DNA of 64,000 bases from Prosthecodimorpha hirschii (GCF_001305515.1 NZ_LJYW01000001.1:3680447-3744446), one strand, 5' to 3'. Positions 16,845 to 25,884 are shown, counted from the stretch's first letter. A program made the numbers and translations. The notes: generated by a model not told the origin, from the sequence alone.

Positions 16845-18251
16845 TCAGGCGGCTTCGAGCGCTTTGGCGATGGCGGGGCGGCGGTCGCGCCACGGCGTCG
16901 CCTTCTCGTAGGCGTCGCCGATCCGCATCACGGTCGCCTCGTCGAAGGCCCGGCCGGCGATCTGCAGCGACAGCGGCAGGCCGTTGGCGGCGAAGCCCAT
17001 GCACACCGACAGGGCCGGATGGCCGGTCGAGTTGAACGGCGTGGTCAGCGAGGCATGCTTGAACAGCCAGCTGTGCGGGGTCGGCTCGAGCTTGCCGGCA
17101 GGCTCCGCGGTCGGCAGCACGATGGCGTCGACCCTGGCGAACATGGCCTGCATGTTGGCGGTCAGGGCGCTGCGCATGCGCATGGCCTGGACATAGTCCT
17201 CGGACCGGATCAGCGCGCCGCATTGGATGCGGTAGCGCAGGCTGTCGCCGAACAGTTCGGGCGCGGTCCTGAGCGTCTTCTCGTGGATCGAGAACAGCTC
17301 CGACATGGCGATGGTCTTCTTGGAGTCCGAGTAGAGTTCGATCGACGGCAGCTCGATGTCGACGACGGTCGCGCCGAGCCCCTTGAGCGCCTCGAGCGCC
17401 GCCGCAAAGGCCGCCCGCACCGAATCGGAAGACTTCGCCTCGTCGAGCCAGCGCCATGGCACCCCGAGCGTCAGCCCCGCGCAGGACCCGTTCAGCGCCG
17501 CCCGATAGTCGGGCACCGGCACGTCGGCGCTGCCCGGATCGCCCGGGTCGTGGCCGGCGATCACCTGCATGGTCAAGGCCACGTCCTCCGTCGTCCAGGC
17601 GAGCGGGCCGACATGATCGTGGCTGAAGCAGTTCGGCAGCACGCCCTTGCGGCTGACCCGGCCGTAGGTCGCCTTGAGGCCCGACAGGCCGCAGACGGCC
17701 GCCGGCAACCGGATCGAACCGCCGGTATCCGAGCCGATCGTGGTCGCCGCCAGGCCGGCCGCAACCGCGGCCGCCGAGCCGGACGAGGAGCCGGCGGGAT
17801 GATGGTCGGTGTTCCAGGGGTTGCGTGCCGGTGGGGCGAAGGCATCCCAGGACGGGCCGCCATGGGCGAATTCCCACGTCGTGTTCTTGCCGAGCAGCAC
17901 GCCGCCGCCGGCGCGGAGCCGAGCCTCCACGGTGGCGTCCTCGGCCGGGACATGGGTGGCGAGCGAGCGCGACTGGCCGGTGGTACGGATGCCGGCCGTC
18001 TCGATGATGTCCTTCAGGCATTAGGGCACGCCCTGCATCGGGCCACGGTCGATACCGCGCATGAACTCGTCCTCGGCACGGCGCGCATCGGCGAGCGCGC
18101 GCTCGGGCGTCGGCAGCACGAAGCTGACCAGGTGCTCGTCGAGCCGTTCGATCCGGTCGAGATAGGTCCTGGTCAACTCGACCGGCGAGAGCTTGCGCTT
18201 GCGGTAGAGGCCGACGATCTCGGCCATGGTGAGGAGATGGATGTCGGACAT
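16845..18251 (-). pseudogene. Amidase gene interrupted by an in-frame TAA
   Basis: Read through, this frame gives a normal 468-residue amidase-signature protein: N-terminal MSDIHLLTMAEIVGLYRK, then GPMQGVP, then LKDIIETAGIRTT, GSSSGSAAAVA, GSDTGGSIRLPA and a complete C-terminus. Codon 77 is TAA (18023-18021), where family members have Tyr (GVPYGLKDI), and codon 78 is TGC (Cys) instead of the usual Gly. The catalytic Lys would be residue 80, so the 76-residue N-terminal product is inactive. TATGGC to TAATGC needs two changes in adjacent codons; the rest is undamaged, suggesting a recent lesion, a sequencing error, or translational recoding. A small partner gene lies upstream at 18263. Confidence 0.85.
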
Positions 18252-18262
18252 GGCGCGCAGCC

Positions 18263-18472
18263 TCAGAACTTGACCGGTGTGAAGACGTGGGCCGGTTCGG
18301 CCGAGAAGTCGAAATGGGTGTGCAGGCGCGCGGTCATCTCCTGGATGAAGCCATAGGCTTCGACGATTTCGTCGAACTGGGCCGGCGCGGGATCCAGACG
18401 AGCCAGTTTGACCAGGAGCGCGATCTCCTCGGTCGTGGCCTTGGCGGCAGGCTTCTCGATCGGACGCGACAT
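18263..18472 (-). CDS. Small GatC-like amidase partner
   Basis: A 69-residue protein starting MSRPIEKPAAKAT after GAGGAAAGCGAC. The body, LVKLARLDPAPAQFDEIVEAYGFIQEM, resembles the helical core of GatC/AtzG proteins, and it ends AEPAHVFTPVKF with the same EPA-x-x-F pattern as the proteins at 10293 and 28803. It precedes the interrupted amidase by 11 nt. If that amidase is truly dead, this partner is orphaned or serves another amidase. Confidence 0.78.
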   Translation of the reverse strand: MSRPIEKPAAKATTEEIALLVKLARLDPAPAQFDEIVEAYGFIQEMTARLHTHFDFSAEPAHVFTPVKF

Positions 18473-18524
18473 GTCGCTTTCCTCTGCAACGGAACCGCCC
18501 GGTTGGGCGCCGGCGCGGCCGAGA

Positions 18525-18534
18525 TTGAATACAA
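18525..18534. promoter_or_regulatory. TTGAATACAA motif
   Basis: TTG-AATA-CAA inverted repeat 53 bp upstream of the GatC-like gene start. Same class as the sites at 10001, 10214 and 18892. Confidence 0.4.
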
Positions 18535-18703
18535 TCGGCGGCGAAATTTCTGCAATCGGCATGCCATGCCCGGCGCAAGCCTGATCTGCGCGAGAGGATG
18601 CGGGATTCGCCGGCTGAACCTGTGTCTGCAGGAATGGAAAAATATGGCTATATTACAATGGATTGACCGGGCGGAAGACGGGCGGCTATCCCTAGGGTCT
18701 TGT

Positions 18704-18720
18704 CAGATTGCCCGCAATCC
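18704..18720. promoter_or_regulatory. Dyad operator candidate, copy 2
   Basis: CAGATTGCCCGCAATCC, with arms GATTG/CAATC, matches the dyad at 9822-9838 in 15 of 17 bases although the surrounding intergenic DNA is not obviously similar. This suggests a shared binding protein. Confidence 0.5.
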
Positions 18721-18891
18721 ATGATCGGTTGCGGCGCGATACCGTGCCGCGCAATTCGCCCATACTGTACGCATTCCGGCCATGGTGCACTGCGCAATTG
18801 ATCGACATATTTCGGAGCCAATCCTATAAGATATTGAAAAATAATACGATTTAAAAAGACGGTGGTGCACGATCTTTCGACAGTGGCAATT

Positions 18892-18902
18892 ATTGTATCC
18901 AT
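18892..18902. promoter_or_regulatory. GGATACAA-type motif on the minus strand
   Basis: ATTGTATCCAT on the + strand (ATGGATACAAT on the minus strand), in an A+T-rich patch about 145 bp before the binding-protein start codon. Confidence 0.4.
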
Positions 18903-19044
18903 TTTATGGCACGTCTATCGTTTGTGTCCGGGGGTGCTGCGGCCGACCGCTCGGCGGCACGTCGCAGGATGCGCTTCCCCTGTCGCGCCGGGACCCGGAG
19001 ACGGTCCGCCCTCCACGAAGGCCATCAGCCACGGAGCCCATCCG

Positions 19045-20661
19045 ATGCGTCGCCGCACACTCGTCAAGGCTTTCCTTCTTGCCGGCCTTGCCACCCCCAT
19101 CGCCTATGCGTCTCAGCCGGCTGTGGCCGCCGAAAAGGTTCTGCGGGTCGGAATGACCGCCGCGGACGTGCCGCTGACCACCGGCCAGGCGAACCAGGGC
19201 GGCGAAGGCGTCCGGTTCATGGGGCTCTCGCTCTACGACGCCCTGATCCTGTGGGATCTGTCGTCCTACGAGAAGCCCGCCGTCCTGAAGCCGGGCCTCG
19301 CGACCGAATGGAAGGTCGACGACGCCACCAAGAAGATCTGGACCTTCAAGCTGCGCGAGGGCGTCAAGTTCCACGACGGTTCCGGCTTCGATGCCGATGC
19401 GGTGGTGTGGAACCTGGACAAACTGCTGAAGAAGGACAGTGCCCAATACGACCCGTCGCAGGCAGCCCAGGCCTCGCAATATTTCGGCGGGATCGATAGC
19501 TACCGCAAGATCGATGCGATGACGGTCGAGATCACGACCAAGACGCCGGACGCGGTGTTCCCGTACCAGATTTCCGGCATCGTCTATTCGAGCCCGAAGC
19601 GCTGGGAGGAGGTCGGCCGGAACTGGGCCGAATTCGCCAAGCGGCCGTCCGGCACCGGACCCTGGATTCTCGACAAGCTGGTCCCGCGCGAGCGTGCGGA
19701 GCTGCTTCGGAATGCGAACTATTGGGACCCCAAGCGGGTGCCGAAGTCGGATCGCCTGGTTCTGATGTGCATGCCGGACAGCTCGACCCGCACGGCCGCG
19801 CTGCTGTCCGATCAGGTCGACTTCATCGAAGCCCCGCCGCCGGACGCGGTGCCGCGCCTGAAGCAGTCCGGCATGCAGATCATCACCAATGTCTATCCGC
19901 ATATCTGGCCCTACCAGCTGTCCTACGCGGACGACAGCCCGTTCAAGGACGTGCGGGTGCGCAAGGCGGCCAATCTGGCGATCGACCGCGAAGGCCTCGC
20001 CAAGTTCCTCGGCGGCCTGGCGACGCCGGCTTCCGGGCAGGTCAACAAGGGCCATCCCTGGTACGGCAAGCCGACCTTCGAGATCAAATACGATCCGGAC
20101 GCGGCCAAGAAGCTGATGAAGGAGGCCGGCTTCGACGAAAAGCATCCGGCCAAGGTCAAGTTCGGCATCTCGACCTCGGGCTCCGGCCAGATGCAGCCGC
20201 TGCCGATGAACGAGTTCATCCAGGAAAACCTGAACGCGGTCGGCTTCCAGGTCGAGTTCGAGGTGATGGAATGGGAGGCCCTGCGCGGCAAGCGTCGCGC
20301 CGGCGCGCTGTCGCCCGAGACCAAGGGTCTCAACGGCATCAACAACAGCTGGGCCTATTGGGACCCGGACATCGGCATCCTCGGCATCTCGATGAGCCGG
20401 CTGAAGCCGCCGGCCGGCTACAACTGGGGCGCCTTCACGGACCCGGAGATCGACGCGCTCGGCGAGAAGGCCAAGACGACCTTCGATCCCAAGGCGCAGG
20501 ACGAGGTGCTGGCCGAGATCCACGGCAAGCTGGTCGACAAGGCGGTCTGGATCTGGGTCGTGCACGATCTCAACCCGCGCGGCCTCGGTCCCAAGGTGAA
20601 GGGCTTCGTCCAGGCGCAGAGCTGGTACCAGGACCTGACGCCGGTCTGGGTCGACAAGTGA
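19045..20661 (+). CDS. ABC transporter substrate-binding protein, family 5 (copy 2)
   Basis: A 538-residue periplasmic binding protein of the peptide/nickel (SBP_bac_5) family. The first ~29 residues form a signal peptide (RRRTLVKAFLLAGLATPIAYA). The mature protein shows KLREGVKFHDGSGFDADAVV and GTGPWILDKLVPRERAELL. It aligns along its length with the protein at 8126 (shared SGSGQMQPLPMNE, GFVQAQSW, FQDLTP-like end). The start at 19045 has CGGAG 8 nt upstream. It heads the rightward transport operon. Ligand unknown but expected to be close to that of copy 1. Confidence 0.94.
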   Translation: MRRRTLVKAFLLAGLATPIAYASQPAVAAEKVLRVGMTAADVPLTTGQANQGGEGVRFMGLSLYDALILWDLSSYEKPAVLKPGLATEWKVDDATKKIWTFKLREGVKFHDGSGFDADAVVWNLDKLLKKDSAQYDPSQAAQASQYFGGIDSYRKIDAMTVEITTKTPDAVFPYQISGIVYSSPKRWEEVGRNWAEFAKRPSGTGPWILDKLVPRERAELLRNANYWDPKRVPKSDRLVLMCMPDSSTRTAALLSDQVDFIEAPPPDAVPRLKQSGMQIITNVYPHIWPYQLSYADDSPFKDVRVRKAANLAIDREGLAKFLGGLATPASGQVNKGHPWYGKPTFEIKYDPDAAKKLMKEAGFDEKHPAKVKFGISTSGSGQMQPLPMNEFIQENLNAVGFQVEFEVMEWEALRGKRRAGALSPETKGLNGINNSWAYWDPDIGILGISMSRLKPPAGYNWGAFTDPEIDALGEKAKTTFDPKAQDEVLAEIHGKLVDKAVWIWVVHDLNPRGLGPKVKGFVQAQSWYQDLTPVWVDK

Positions 20662-20668
20662 TCGTCGC

Positions 20669-20697
20669 CCGGCCGGCGCCTCGCCCGCGCCGGCCGG
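20669..20697 (+). terminator. Hairpin between binding-protein and permease genes (copy 2)
   Basis: A perfect 11-bp stem (CCGGCCGGCGC / GCGCCGGCCGG) with a 7-nt loop starts 7 nt after the binding-protein stop and has no U-tract. Likely reduces read-through or protects the upstream mRNA, as proposed for 8095-8118. Confidence 0.6.
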
Positions 20698-20728
20698 ACC
20701 TCCGCTGCCGGACAGGGGGGAGCACCGG

Positions 20729-21682
20729 ATGCTCAGCTACATTCTTCGCCGCATCGCCTATGCGCTGCCGATCACGCTCGGCGTGACGATCATCTGCTTC
20801 TCGCTGATCCACCTCGCGCCGGGCGATCCGCTGAGTGCGGTTCTGCCCGACAATGCCGGTCCGGACATGCGCGAGCAGATCAAGATCGCCTATGGCTTCG
20901 ACAAGCCGCTGCCGGTGCAATACCTGCTCTGGCTGAAGAATGTCGCGACCGGCGACTTCGGGCTGTCCATCCAGTCGCGCCGGCCGGTCGTTTCCGAAGT
21001 CCTGCCGGCGGCGTGCAATACGGCCTATCTGGCGCTTGCCGCCGTCCTGATCGGCTTCCCGTTCGGCATACTGATGGGGGCGGTCGCCGGCTACACGGTC
21101 GGCGGCTGGATCGACCGGGCGGTGACCTCCGTTGCGGTGACCGGGGTCAGCGTGCCGCACTATTGGCTCGGAATGGTGCTGGTCGTCATCTTCGCGGTCA
21201 ATCTCGGTGCCCTGCCGGCCATGGGCATGGGGCCGGGCGGCCAGTCGAGCTACGCCTTCGACTGGGCGCATCTGCGCCACCTGGTTCTGCCGGCCATCAC
21301 GCTGGCGGTGATCCCGGCCGGCATCATCGCCCGCTCGGTCCGCGCGACCGTCGCCGACATCCGCCGGCGCGATTTCGTCGGCACGCTACAGGCCAAGGGC
21401 ATCGGCGAGGGCCGCGTGCTCTATCACGTCGCCAAGAATGCCGGGCCGACCATCCTGGCCGTCGCCGGCCTGCAGTTCGCCCAACTGCTCGGCGGTTCGA
21501 TCCTGGTCGAAACCGTCTTCTCCTGGCCCGGCACCGGCTTCCTGCTCAACACCGCGATCTTCACCCGCGACCTGCCGATCCTGCAGGGGACGATCCTCGT
21601 CCTGTCGATCTTCTTCGTCTTCATCAACCTGGTCGTGGATGTCCTCCAGACCTTCCTCGACCCGCGCATCAAGCGCGCCTGA
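20729..21682 (+). CDS. Oligopeptide-type ABC transporter permease, DppB-like (copy 2)
   Basis: A 317-residue, six-span inner-membrane permease. It opens MLSYILRRIAYALPITLGVT, has the periplasmic LAPGDPLSAVLPDNAG, and the ATPase-contact loop FVGTLQAKGIGEGRVLYHVAKN. The end, DPRIKRA, is shared with the paralogue at 7073. Start preceded by GGGGGGAG. It pairs with the DppC-like permease encoded 15 nt downstream. Confidence 0.95.
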   Translation: MLSYILRRIAYALPITLGVTIICFSLIHLAPGDPLSAVLPDNAGPDMREQIKIAYGFDKPLPVQYLLWLKNVATGDFGLSIQSRRPVVSEVLPAACNTAYLALAAVLIGFPFGILMGAVAGYTVGGWIDRAVTSVAVTGVSVPHYWLGMVLVVIFAVNLGALPAMGMGPGGQSSYAFDWAHLRHLVLPAITLAVIPAGIIARSVRATVADIRRRDFVGTLQAKGIGEGRVLYHVAKNAGPTILAVAGLQFAQLLGGSILVETVFSWPGTGFLLNTAIFTRDLPILQGTILVLSIFFVFINLVVDVLQTFLDPRIKRA

Positions 21683-21697
21683 GCCGGAGGACGCCCC

Positions 21698-22612
21698 ATG
21701 GCCATGGCCGAACCCGCCGCCATCCGGACCGTCAGCGAGGTCCTCAATGCAGGCCGACCGGCCCGTGCCGGCGTCTCGCGCAGCTACTGGGCCGGCGTCC
21801 GCCGGCGCCTCGCCCGCGACCGCGTCACCATCGTGTGCGCCGCGATCCTGTTCGTCATCCTGGCGGCGGCGATCTTCGCGCCCTACGTCACCTGGGCCGA
21901 CCCGTACAAGACCAGCATGATCCGGCGCCTGCTGCCGCCGGGGTCGCCGAACCACATTCTCGGCACCGACGAACTCGGCCGCGACATGTTCACCCGCCTG
22001 GTCTATGGCGGCCGCATCTCGCTCTTCACCGGCTTCATGCCGGTCTTCGTCGCGACCGTGATCGGCGGCACGCTCGGCGTCCTGGCCGGCTATCTGGGCG
22101 GGCGGTCCAACATGCTGATCATGCGCGTGATGGACGTGTTCTACGCCTTCCCGTCGGTGTTGCTGGCGGTGGCCATCTCGGGCGCGCTCGGCGCCGGCCT
22201 GGTCAACGGGCTGGTGGCCATGTCGCTGGTCTTCATCGCCCCGGTCGCCCGTGTTTCGGAGACCGTCGCCACCCAGGTGCGCAACGAGGATTTCGTCGAG
22301 GCCGCCCGCGCCACCGGCGCCCGGACTTGGCGCATCCTGATCGAGCATATCCTGCCCAACGTGCTCGGGCCGATCCTGATCTATGCCTCGAGCCTGATCA
22401 GCGTCGCCATCGTGCTCGCCTCCGGCCTCTCCTTCCTCGGTCTTGGCGTCTCGCCGCCCAATGCCGACTGGGGCCTGATGCTCAACACCCTGCGCCAGTC
22501 GATCTATGTGGCGCCGGTCAACGCCATCCTGCCCGGCGTGATGATCTTCGTGACCTCGATGTGCTTCAACCTCATGAGCGACGGACTGCGCGCCGCCATG
22601 GATGTCCGGTGA
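21698..22612 (+). CDS. Oligopeptide-type ABC transporter permease, DppC-like (copy 2)
   Basis: A 304-residue permease with an N-terminal cytoplasmic tail, the DppC motif LGTDELGRDMFTRLVYGG, the EAA loop FVEAARATGARTWRILIEH and the C-terminal SGLSFLGLGVSPPNADWGLM. These match the paralogue at 6157 closely. Together with the DppB-like protein it forms the membrane channel fed by the binding protein at 19045. Confidence 0.95.
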   Translation: MAMAEPAAIRTVSEVLNAGRPARAGVSRSYWAGVRRRLARDRVTIVCAAILFVILAAAIFAPYVTWADPYKTSMIRRLLPPGSPNHILGTDELGRDMFTRLVYGGRISLFTGFMPVFVATVIGGTLGVLAGYLGGRSNMLIMRVMDVFYAFPSVLLAVAISGALGAGLVNGLVAMSLVFIAPVARVSETVATQVRNEDFVEAARATGARTWRILIEHILPNVLGPILIYASSLISVAIVLASGLSFLGLGVSPPNADWGLMLNTLRQSIYVAPVNAILPGVMIFVTSMCFNLMSDGLRAAMDVR

Positions 22613-22622
22613 GGGCCGCGCC

Positions 22623-23702
22623 ATGACACTCGCCGTCGTCCCCGAAAACCCCCGCCTGCCGGTGTCCGCCGACCCCCGCGACCGCGGCGGCCCGATGCAG
22701 CCGATGCTGCTGGTCGAAGACCTGAAGAAGCATTTCCCGATCAAGGGCAGCCTGTTCAGTCCGTCCCGCGCCGTCGTGAAGGCGGTCGACGGCGTCTCCT
22801 TCGAGGTCGCCAAGGGCGAGACGCTCGGCATCGTCGGGGAATCCGGCTGCGGCAAGTCGACCACGGCGCGCCTGCTGATGCACCTGATCCAGCCGGATGC
22901 CGGCACGATCGTCTTCGACGGCGATCCGGTCGGCGTGGTGCGCGGCATTCCGGTCGACGAACTGCAGCGCAACATGCAGATGGTCTTCCAGGACAGCTAC
23001 GCCTCGCTCAACCCGCGCCTGCCGATCGCCGATTCCATCGCCTTCGGACCGAAATCGCATGGCCTGCCGAAGAGCGAGGCGCGGGAGCGGGCGCGCGACC
23101 TGCTCGGCATGGTCGGCCTCAATCCGAGGCTGTTCGCCGAACGCTATCCGCACGAACTGTCGGGCGGCCAGCGCCAGCGCGTCAACATCGCCCGCGCGCT
23201 CGCGATGCACCCCCGGCTGGTCATTCTGGACGAGTCGGTGTCCGCGCTCGACAAGTCGGTCGAGGCCCAGGTCCTGAACCTGCTGGTCTCGCTCAAGGAC
23301 CGCCTGTCGCTGACCTATCTGTTCATCTCCCACGACCTCAACGTGGTCCAGTACGTGTCGGACCGCGTGATGGTCATGTATCTCGGCCGCGTCGCCGAGA
23401 TCGGTCCGGTCGAGCGGCTCTACGAGGCGCCGCAGCATCCCTATACCCGCGCGCTGCTGTCGTCGCGGCCGTCGATGGACCCGCGCCGTCGCGTCTCGGT
23501 TCCCCCGCTCTCGGGCGACCCGCCCAATCCGGTCAATCCGCCCTCCGGCTGCCGCTTCCGCACCCGCTGCCCGCTCGCCGAGGCCGTCTGTGCCGAGATC
23601 GAGCCGCCGCTGGCGGCGCTTCCCGCTTTCCCGGCCCACAAGGTCGCCTGCCATGCCGTCGCGGCCGCATCCGGTCATAGCGGCACGGCAGTGCCGGTCT
23701 GA
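22623..23702 (+). CDS. Oligopeptide-type ABC transporter ATPase, OppF/DppF-like (copy 2)
   Basis: A 359-residue ATPase: Walker A GESGCGKS at residues 72-79, signature LSGGQRQR, Walker B LVILDESVSALD (DES in place of DEP), H-loop FISHDLNV and the C-terminal GCRFRTRCPLA. The N-terminal DPRDRGGPMQP is shared with copy 1 at 4976. The start at 22623 follows GAGGGCCGCGCC; an upstream ATG at 22602 lies inside the end of the permease gene and lacks a good ribosome site. Confidence 0.95.
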   Translation: MTLAVVPENPRLPVSADPRDRGGPMQPMLLVEDLKKHFPIKGSLFSPSRAVVKAVDGVSFEVAKGETLGIVGESGCGKSTTARLLMHLIQPDAGTIVFDGDPVGVVRGIPVDELQRNMQMVFQDSYASLNPRLPIADSIAFGPKSHGLPKSEARERARDLLGMVGLNPRLFAERYPHELSGGQRQRVNIARALAMHPRLVILDESVSALDKSVEAQVLNLLVSLKDRLSLTYLFISHDLNVVQYVSDRVMVMYLGRVAEIGPVERLYEAPQHPYTRALLSSRPSMDPRRRVSVPPLSGDPPNPVNPPSGCRFRTRCPLAEAVCAEIEPPLAALPAFPAHKVACHAVAAASGHSGTAVPV

Positions 23703-23712
23703 GGAGGACCCC

Positions 23713-24777
23713 ATGGCCGTACCCCATCCCAGGCCCGATCCTGCGGCCGATGCCGGTCCCGCCGCCGCGGCGGCAACGGCGCCCTTCGTCTCGGTCCGGG
23801 ACCTGACCGTGCGCTTCGTCTCGCGCGATGCCGACGTGAAGGTCATCAACGGGGTCAGCTTCGACGTGCTGAAGGGCGAGGTTCTATGCCTGCTCGGCGA
23901 GTCCGGCTCCGGCAAGAGCGTGACCATGCGCACGCTGATCCGGCTCCTGCCGCCGACCGCCCGGCTCGGCGGCACCGTCACGATCGACGGCATCGACGTG
24001 CTCGGTCTGCCCAGAAACGACCTGAAGCGGCTGCGCGGGTCGCTCGCCGCCATGATCTTTCAGGAGCCGATGACCGCGCTCGACCCGGTCTTCACGATCG
24101 GCCAGCAGATCGGCGAGGCCCTGGTCGAGCAGAAGGGCATGTCCTGGGCGGATGCGCGGGCGCGGGCGCTGCAGCTGCTCGAACTGGTCCAGATCCCGTC
24201 GGCGCGGCGCCGGCTCGACAACTATCCGCACGAATTGTCCGGCGGCCTGCGCCAGCGTGCCATGATCGCGCTCGCGCTGTCGCTGTCGCCGAAACTGTTG
24301 CTCGCCGACGAGCCGACCACCGCGCTCGACGCCACCGTCCAGATCCAGGTGCTTCTGCTGCTGCGCGAACTGCAGAAGGAGCTCGGCATGGCGACGGTCT
24401 TCGTCACCCACGATCTCGGCGTCGCAGCCGAAATCGCCGACCGCATCGGCGTGATGTATGCCGGCCGCCTGGTCGAGCTCGGCGCGGTCGCCGAAATCAT
24501 GGACGCGCCGCGTCACCCCTATACGGAGGGGCTGATGCGCTCGACCGTGCATGCCGGCATGCGCGGCAAGGTGCTCGATGCCATCCCGGGCGCGCCGCCC
24601 GATCTTGCGGACCTGCCGCCCGGCTGCGCCTTCGCGCCGCGCTGCCGATCCGTGCGCGAGCACTGCCTCGCCGTCGAACCGGCCGCCGAGACGGTCGGTC
24701 CCGGACGGATCGTGCGCTGCCTGCGCCACGGCGACGATCCGGCCTACGCGGCTTCCGCTCCCCTCGCCATCGGTTGA
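23713..24777 (+). CDS. Oligopeptide-type ABC transporter ATPase, OppD/DppD-like (copy 2)
   Basis: A 354-residue ATPase with Walker A GESGSGKS at residues 62-69, signature LSGGLRQR, Walker B LLLADEPTTALD and H-loop VTHDLGV. Both copies carry the RFVSRxAxVxxxNGVSF stretch. The N-terminus is a short Ala/Pro-rich tail, without the Ala-Ser microsatellite of copy 1. The start follows GAGGAGGACCCC. It completes transporter 2 and is followed by the AbrB-family gene. Confidence 0.95.
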   Translation: MAVPHPRPDPAADAGPAAAAATAPFVSVRDLTVRFVSRDADVKVINGVSFDVLKGEVLCLLGESGSGKSVTMRTLIRLLPPTARLGGTVTIDGIDVLGLPRNDLKRLRGSLAAMIFQEPMTALDPVFTIGQQIGEALVEQKGMSWADARARALQLLELVQIPSARRRLDNYPHELSGGLRQRAMIALALSLSPKLLLADEPTTALDATVQIQVLLLLRELQKELGMATVFVTHDLGVAAEIADRIGVMYAGRLVELGAVAEIMDAPRHPYTEGLMRSTVHAGMRGKVLDAIPGAPPDLADLPPGCAFAPRCRSVREHCLAVEPAAETVGPGRIVRCLRHGDDPAYAASAPLAIG

Positions 24778-24789
24778 TCAGACCCCGCC

Positions 24790-25884
24790 ATGACCCCAGC
24801 CCTCGTCCTCCGCATCCTGCTGACGCATCTGGCCGCCGGTTGCGGCGGGGCGGTCGCGGCCCAGCTGAAGATCCCGCTGCCCTGGATGATCGGCTCCCTG
24901 ACGGTGGTCGCGGCCCTCGGTCTGTCGGGCCTTGCCGTGTCGACCCACCGCACGGTTCGCGACGGCGCCGTCCTGATCATCATGACCGCGCTCGGGCTGA
25001 CCTTCACGCCGGAAGCGGCCCGCGCCGCTGCGGCCTTGCTGCCGGAAATGCTCGCCGCCGCCGTGGCGACGGTGGCGATCGCCGCCCTGCTGTCGCGCGT
25101 CCTTATGCTGACGGCCGGGATCGACGCCACCACGGCCTTCTTCTGCTCCGTGCCCGGCGGCCCGGTCGAAATGAGCATGATGGGCGAGCGCAACGGGGCC
25201 CGCGTGCCCGAGATCGCGATGAACCAGCTCCTGCGCATCGTGCTTCTGGTCATCATCATCCCGACCGCCATCACCCTGTCGGGCGCGACCGGCGATGTGG
25301 TCACGCTGCATTCGCGCATCGCCTTCGATCCCGCCGGTCTCGCGCTGTCGCTGGCGATCGCCCTCGGCCTCGCCCTGATCGCGCGCCGGTACGGCCTGGC
25401 CACCGCCTTCCTGCTGATGCCGATGGGCACCGGCGTGGTGCTGGGCCTGTCCGAGGCCAACCTCTCGGCGGTGCCGACCTGGATGTCGAATGCCTGTCAG
25501 GTGGTGATGGGCTGCTATCTGGGCGCCCAGTTCCGCCGCGACTCCGTCCGTGCGCTGCGCCGCTTCATTCCGTCGGCGATCCTCAACGTGCTTCTGCTGA
25601 CGGCCGGCTGTTCGGCGGTCGGCTACGCCATCGCGCTGGTCTCCGGCATGCCCTGGCCGACCGCGATCCTGTCGACCTCGCCCGGCAGCGTCACCGAAAT
25701 GGCGATCACCGCCAAGGTGCTGCATTTCGACGTGCCGACCGTCACCGCCTTCCACGTCCTGCGCATCTTCCTGGTGCTGGCGACGGTGCCGCTCGTCCAT
25801 GCCGGACTGAAGCGGATCGGCTATTTCGGCCCGCCGTCCCGGTCCCTGTCCGCATCCGCCGCCGAGAGGAGCCCAGCCGAATGA
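24790..25884 (+). CDS. AbrB-family membrane protein
   Basis: A 364-residue polytopic protein with two internal repeats marked by LPWMIGSLTVVAALGLSG and, near the middle and end, SVPGGPVEMSMMGERNG and STSPGSVTEMAITAK. The family was once labelled ammonia monooxygenase/AbrB regulator; members are membrane proteins probably linked to transport, without a proven activity here. It ends in an ATGA overlap with the next amidase gene, so it belongs to the operon. Its presence behind both oligopeptide-type transporters argues for a related role in the same pathway. Confidence 0.88.
   Translation: MTPALVLRILLTHLAAGCGGAVAAQLKIPLPWMIGSLTVVAALGLSGLAVSTHRTVRDGAVLIIMTALGLTFTPEAARAAAALLPEMLAAAVATVAIAALLSRVLMLTAGIDATTAFFCSVPGGPVEMSMMGERNGARVPEIAMNQLLRIVLLVIIIPTAITLSGATGDVVTLHSRIAFDPAGLALSLAIALGLALIARRYGLATAFLLMPMGTGVVLGLSEANLSAVPTWMSNACQVVMGCYLGAQFRRDSVRALRRFIPSAILNVLLLTAGCSAVGYAIALVSGMPWPTAILSTSPGSVTEMAITAKVLHFDVPTVTAFHVLRIFLVLATVPLVHAGLKRIGYFGPPSRSLSASAAERSPAE

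Larger units (their letters stand above)
18473..19044. promoter_or_regulatory. Divergent intergenic region upstream of transport operon 2
   Basis: A 572-bp region without a supportable gene, A+T-rich at about 18630-18660 and 18800-18915. It separates the leftward GatC-like/amidase genes from the rightward binding-protein gene. It carries the second copy of the 17-bp dyad (18704) and two GRATACAA-type sites (18525 and 18892). Confidence 0.7.

Noticed and set aside
16720-18021. Restart ORF beginning with the ATG that overlaps the TAA of the interrupted amidase
   Set aside because: TAATG looks like a coupled start, but the ATG opens a different frame whose product is Arg/Gly/Pro-rich and shares nothing with the amidase.
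18648-18902. 84-residue leftward frame in the divergent region
   Set aside because: No ribosome site at its start and it covers the putative operator sites; the natural-looking composition comes from the lower G+C content.
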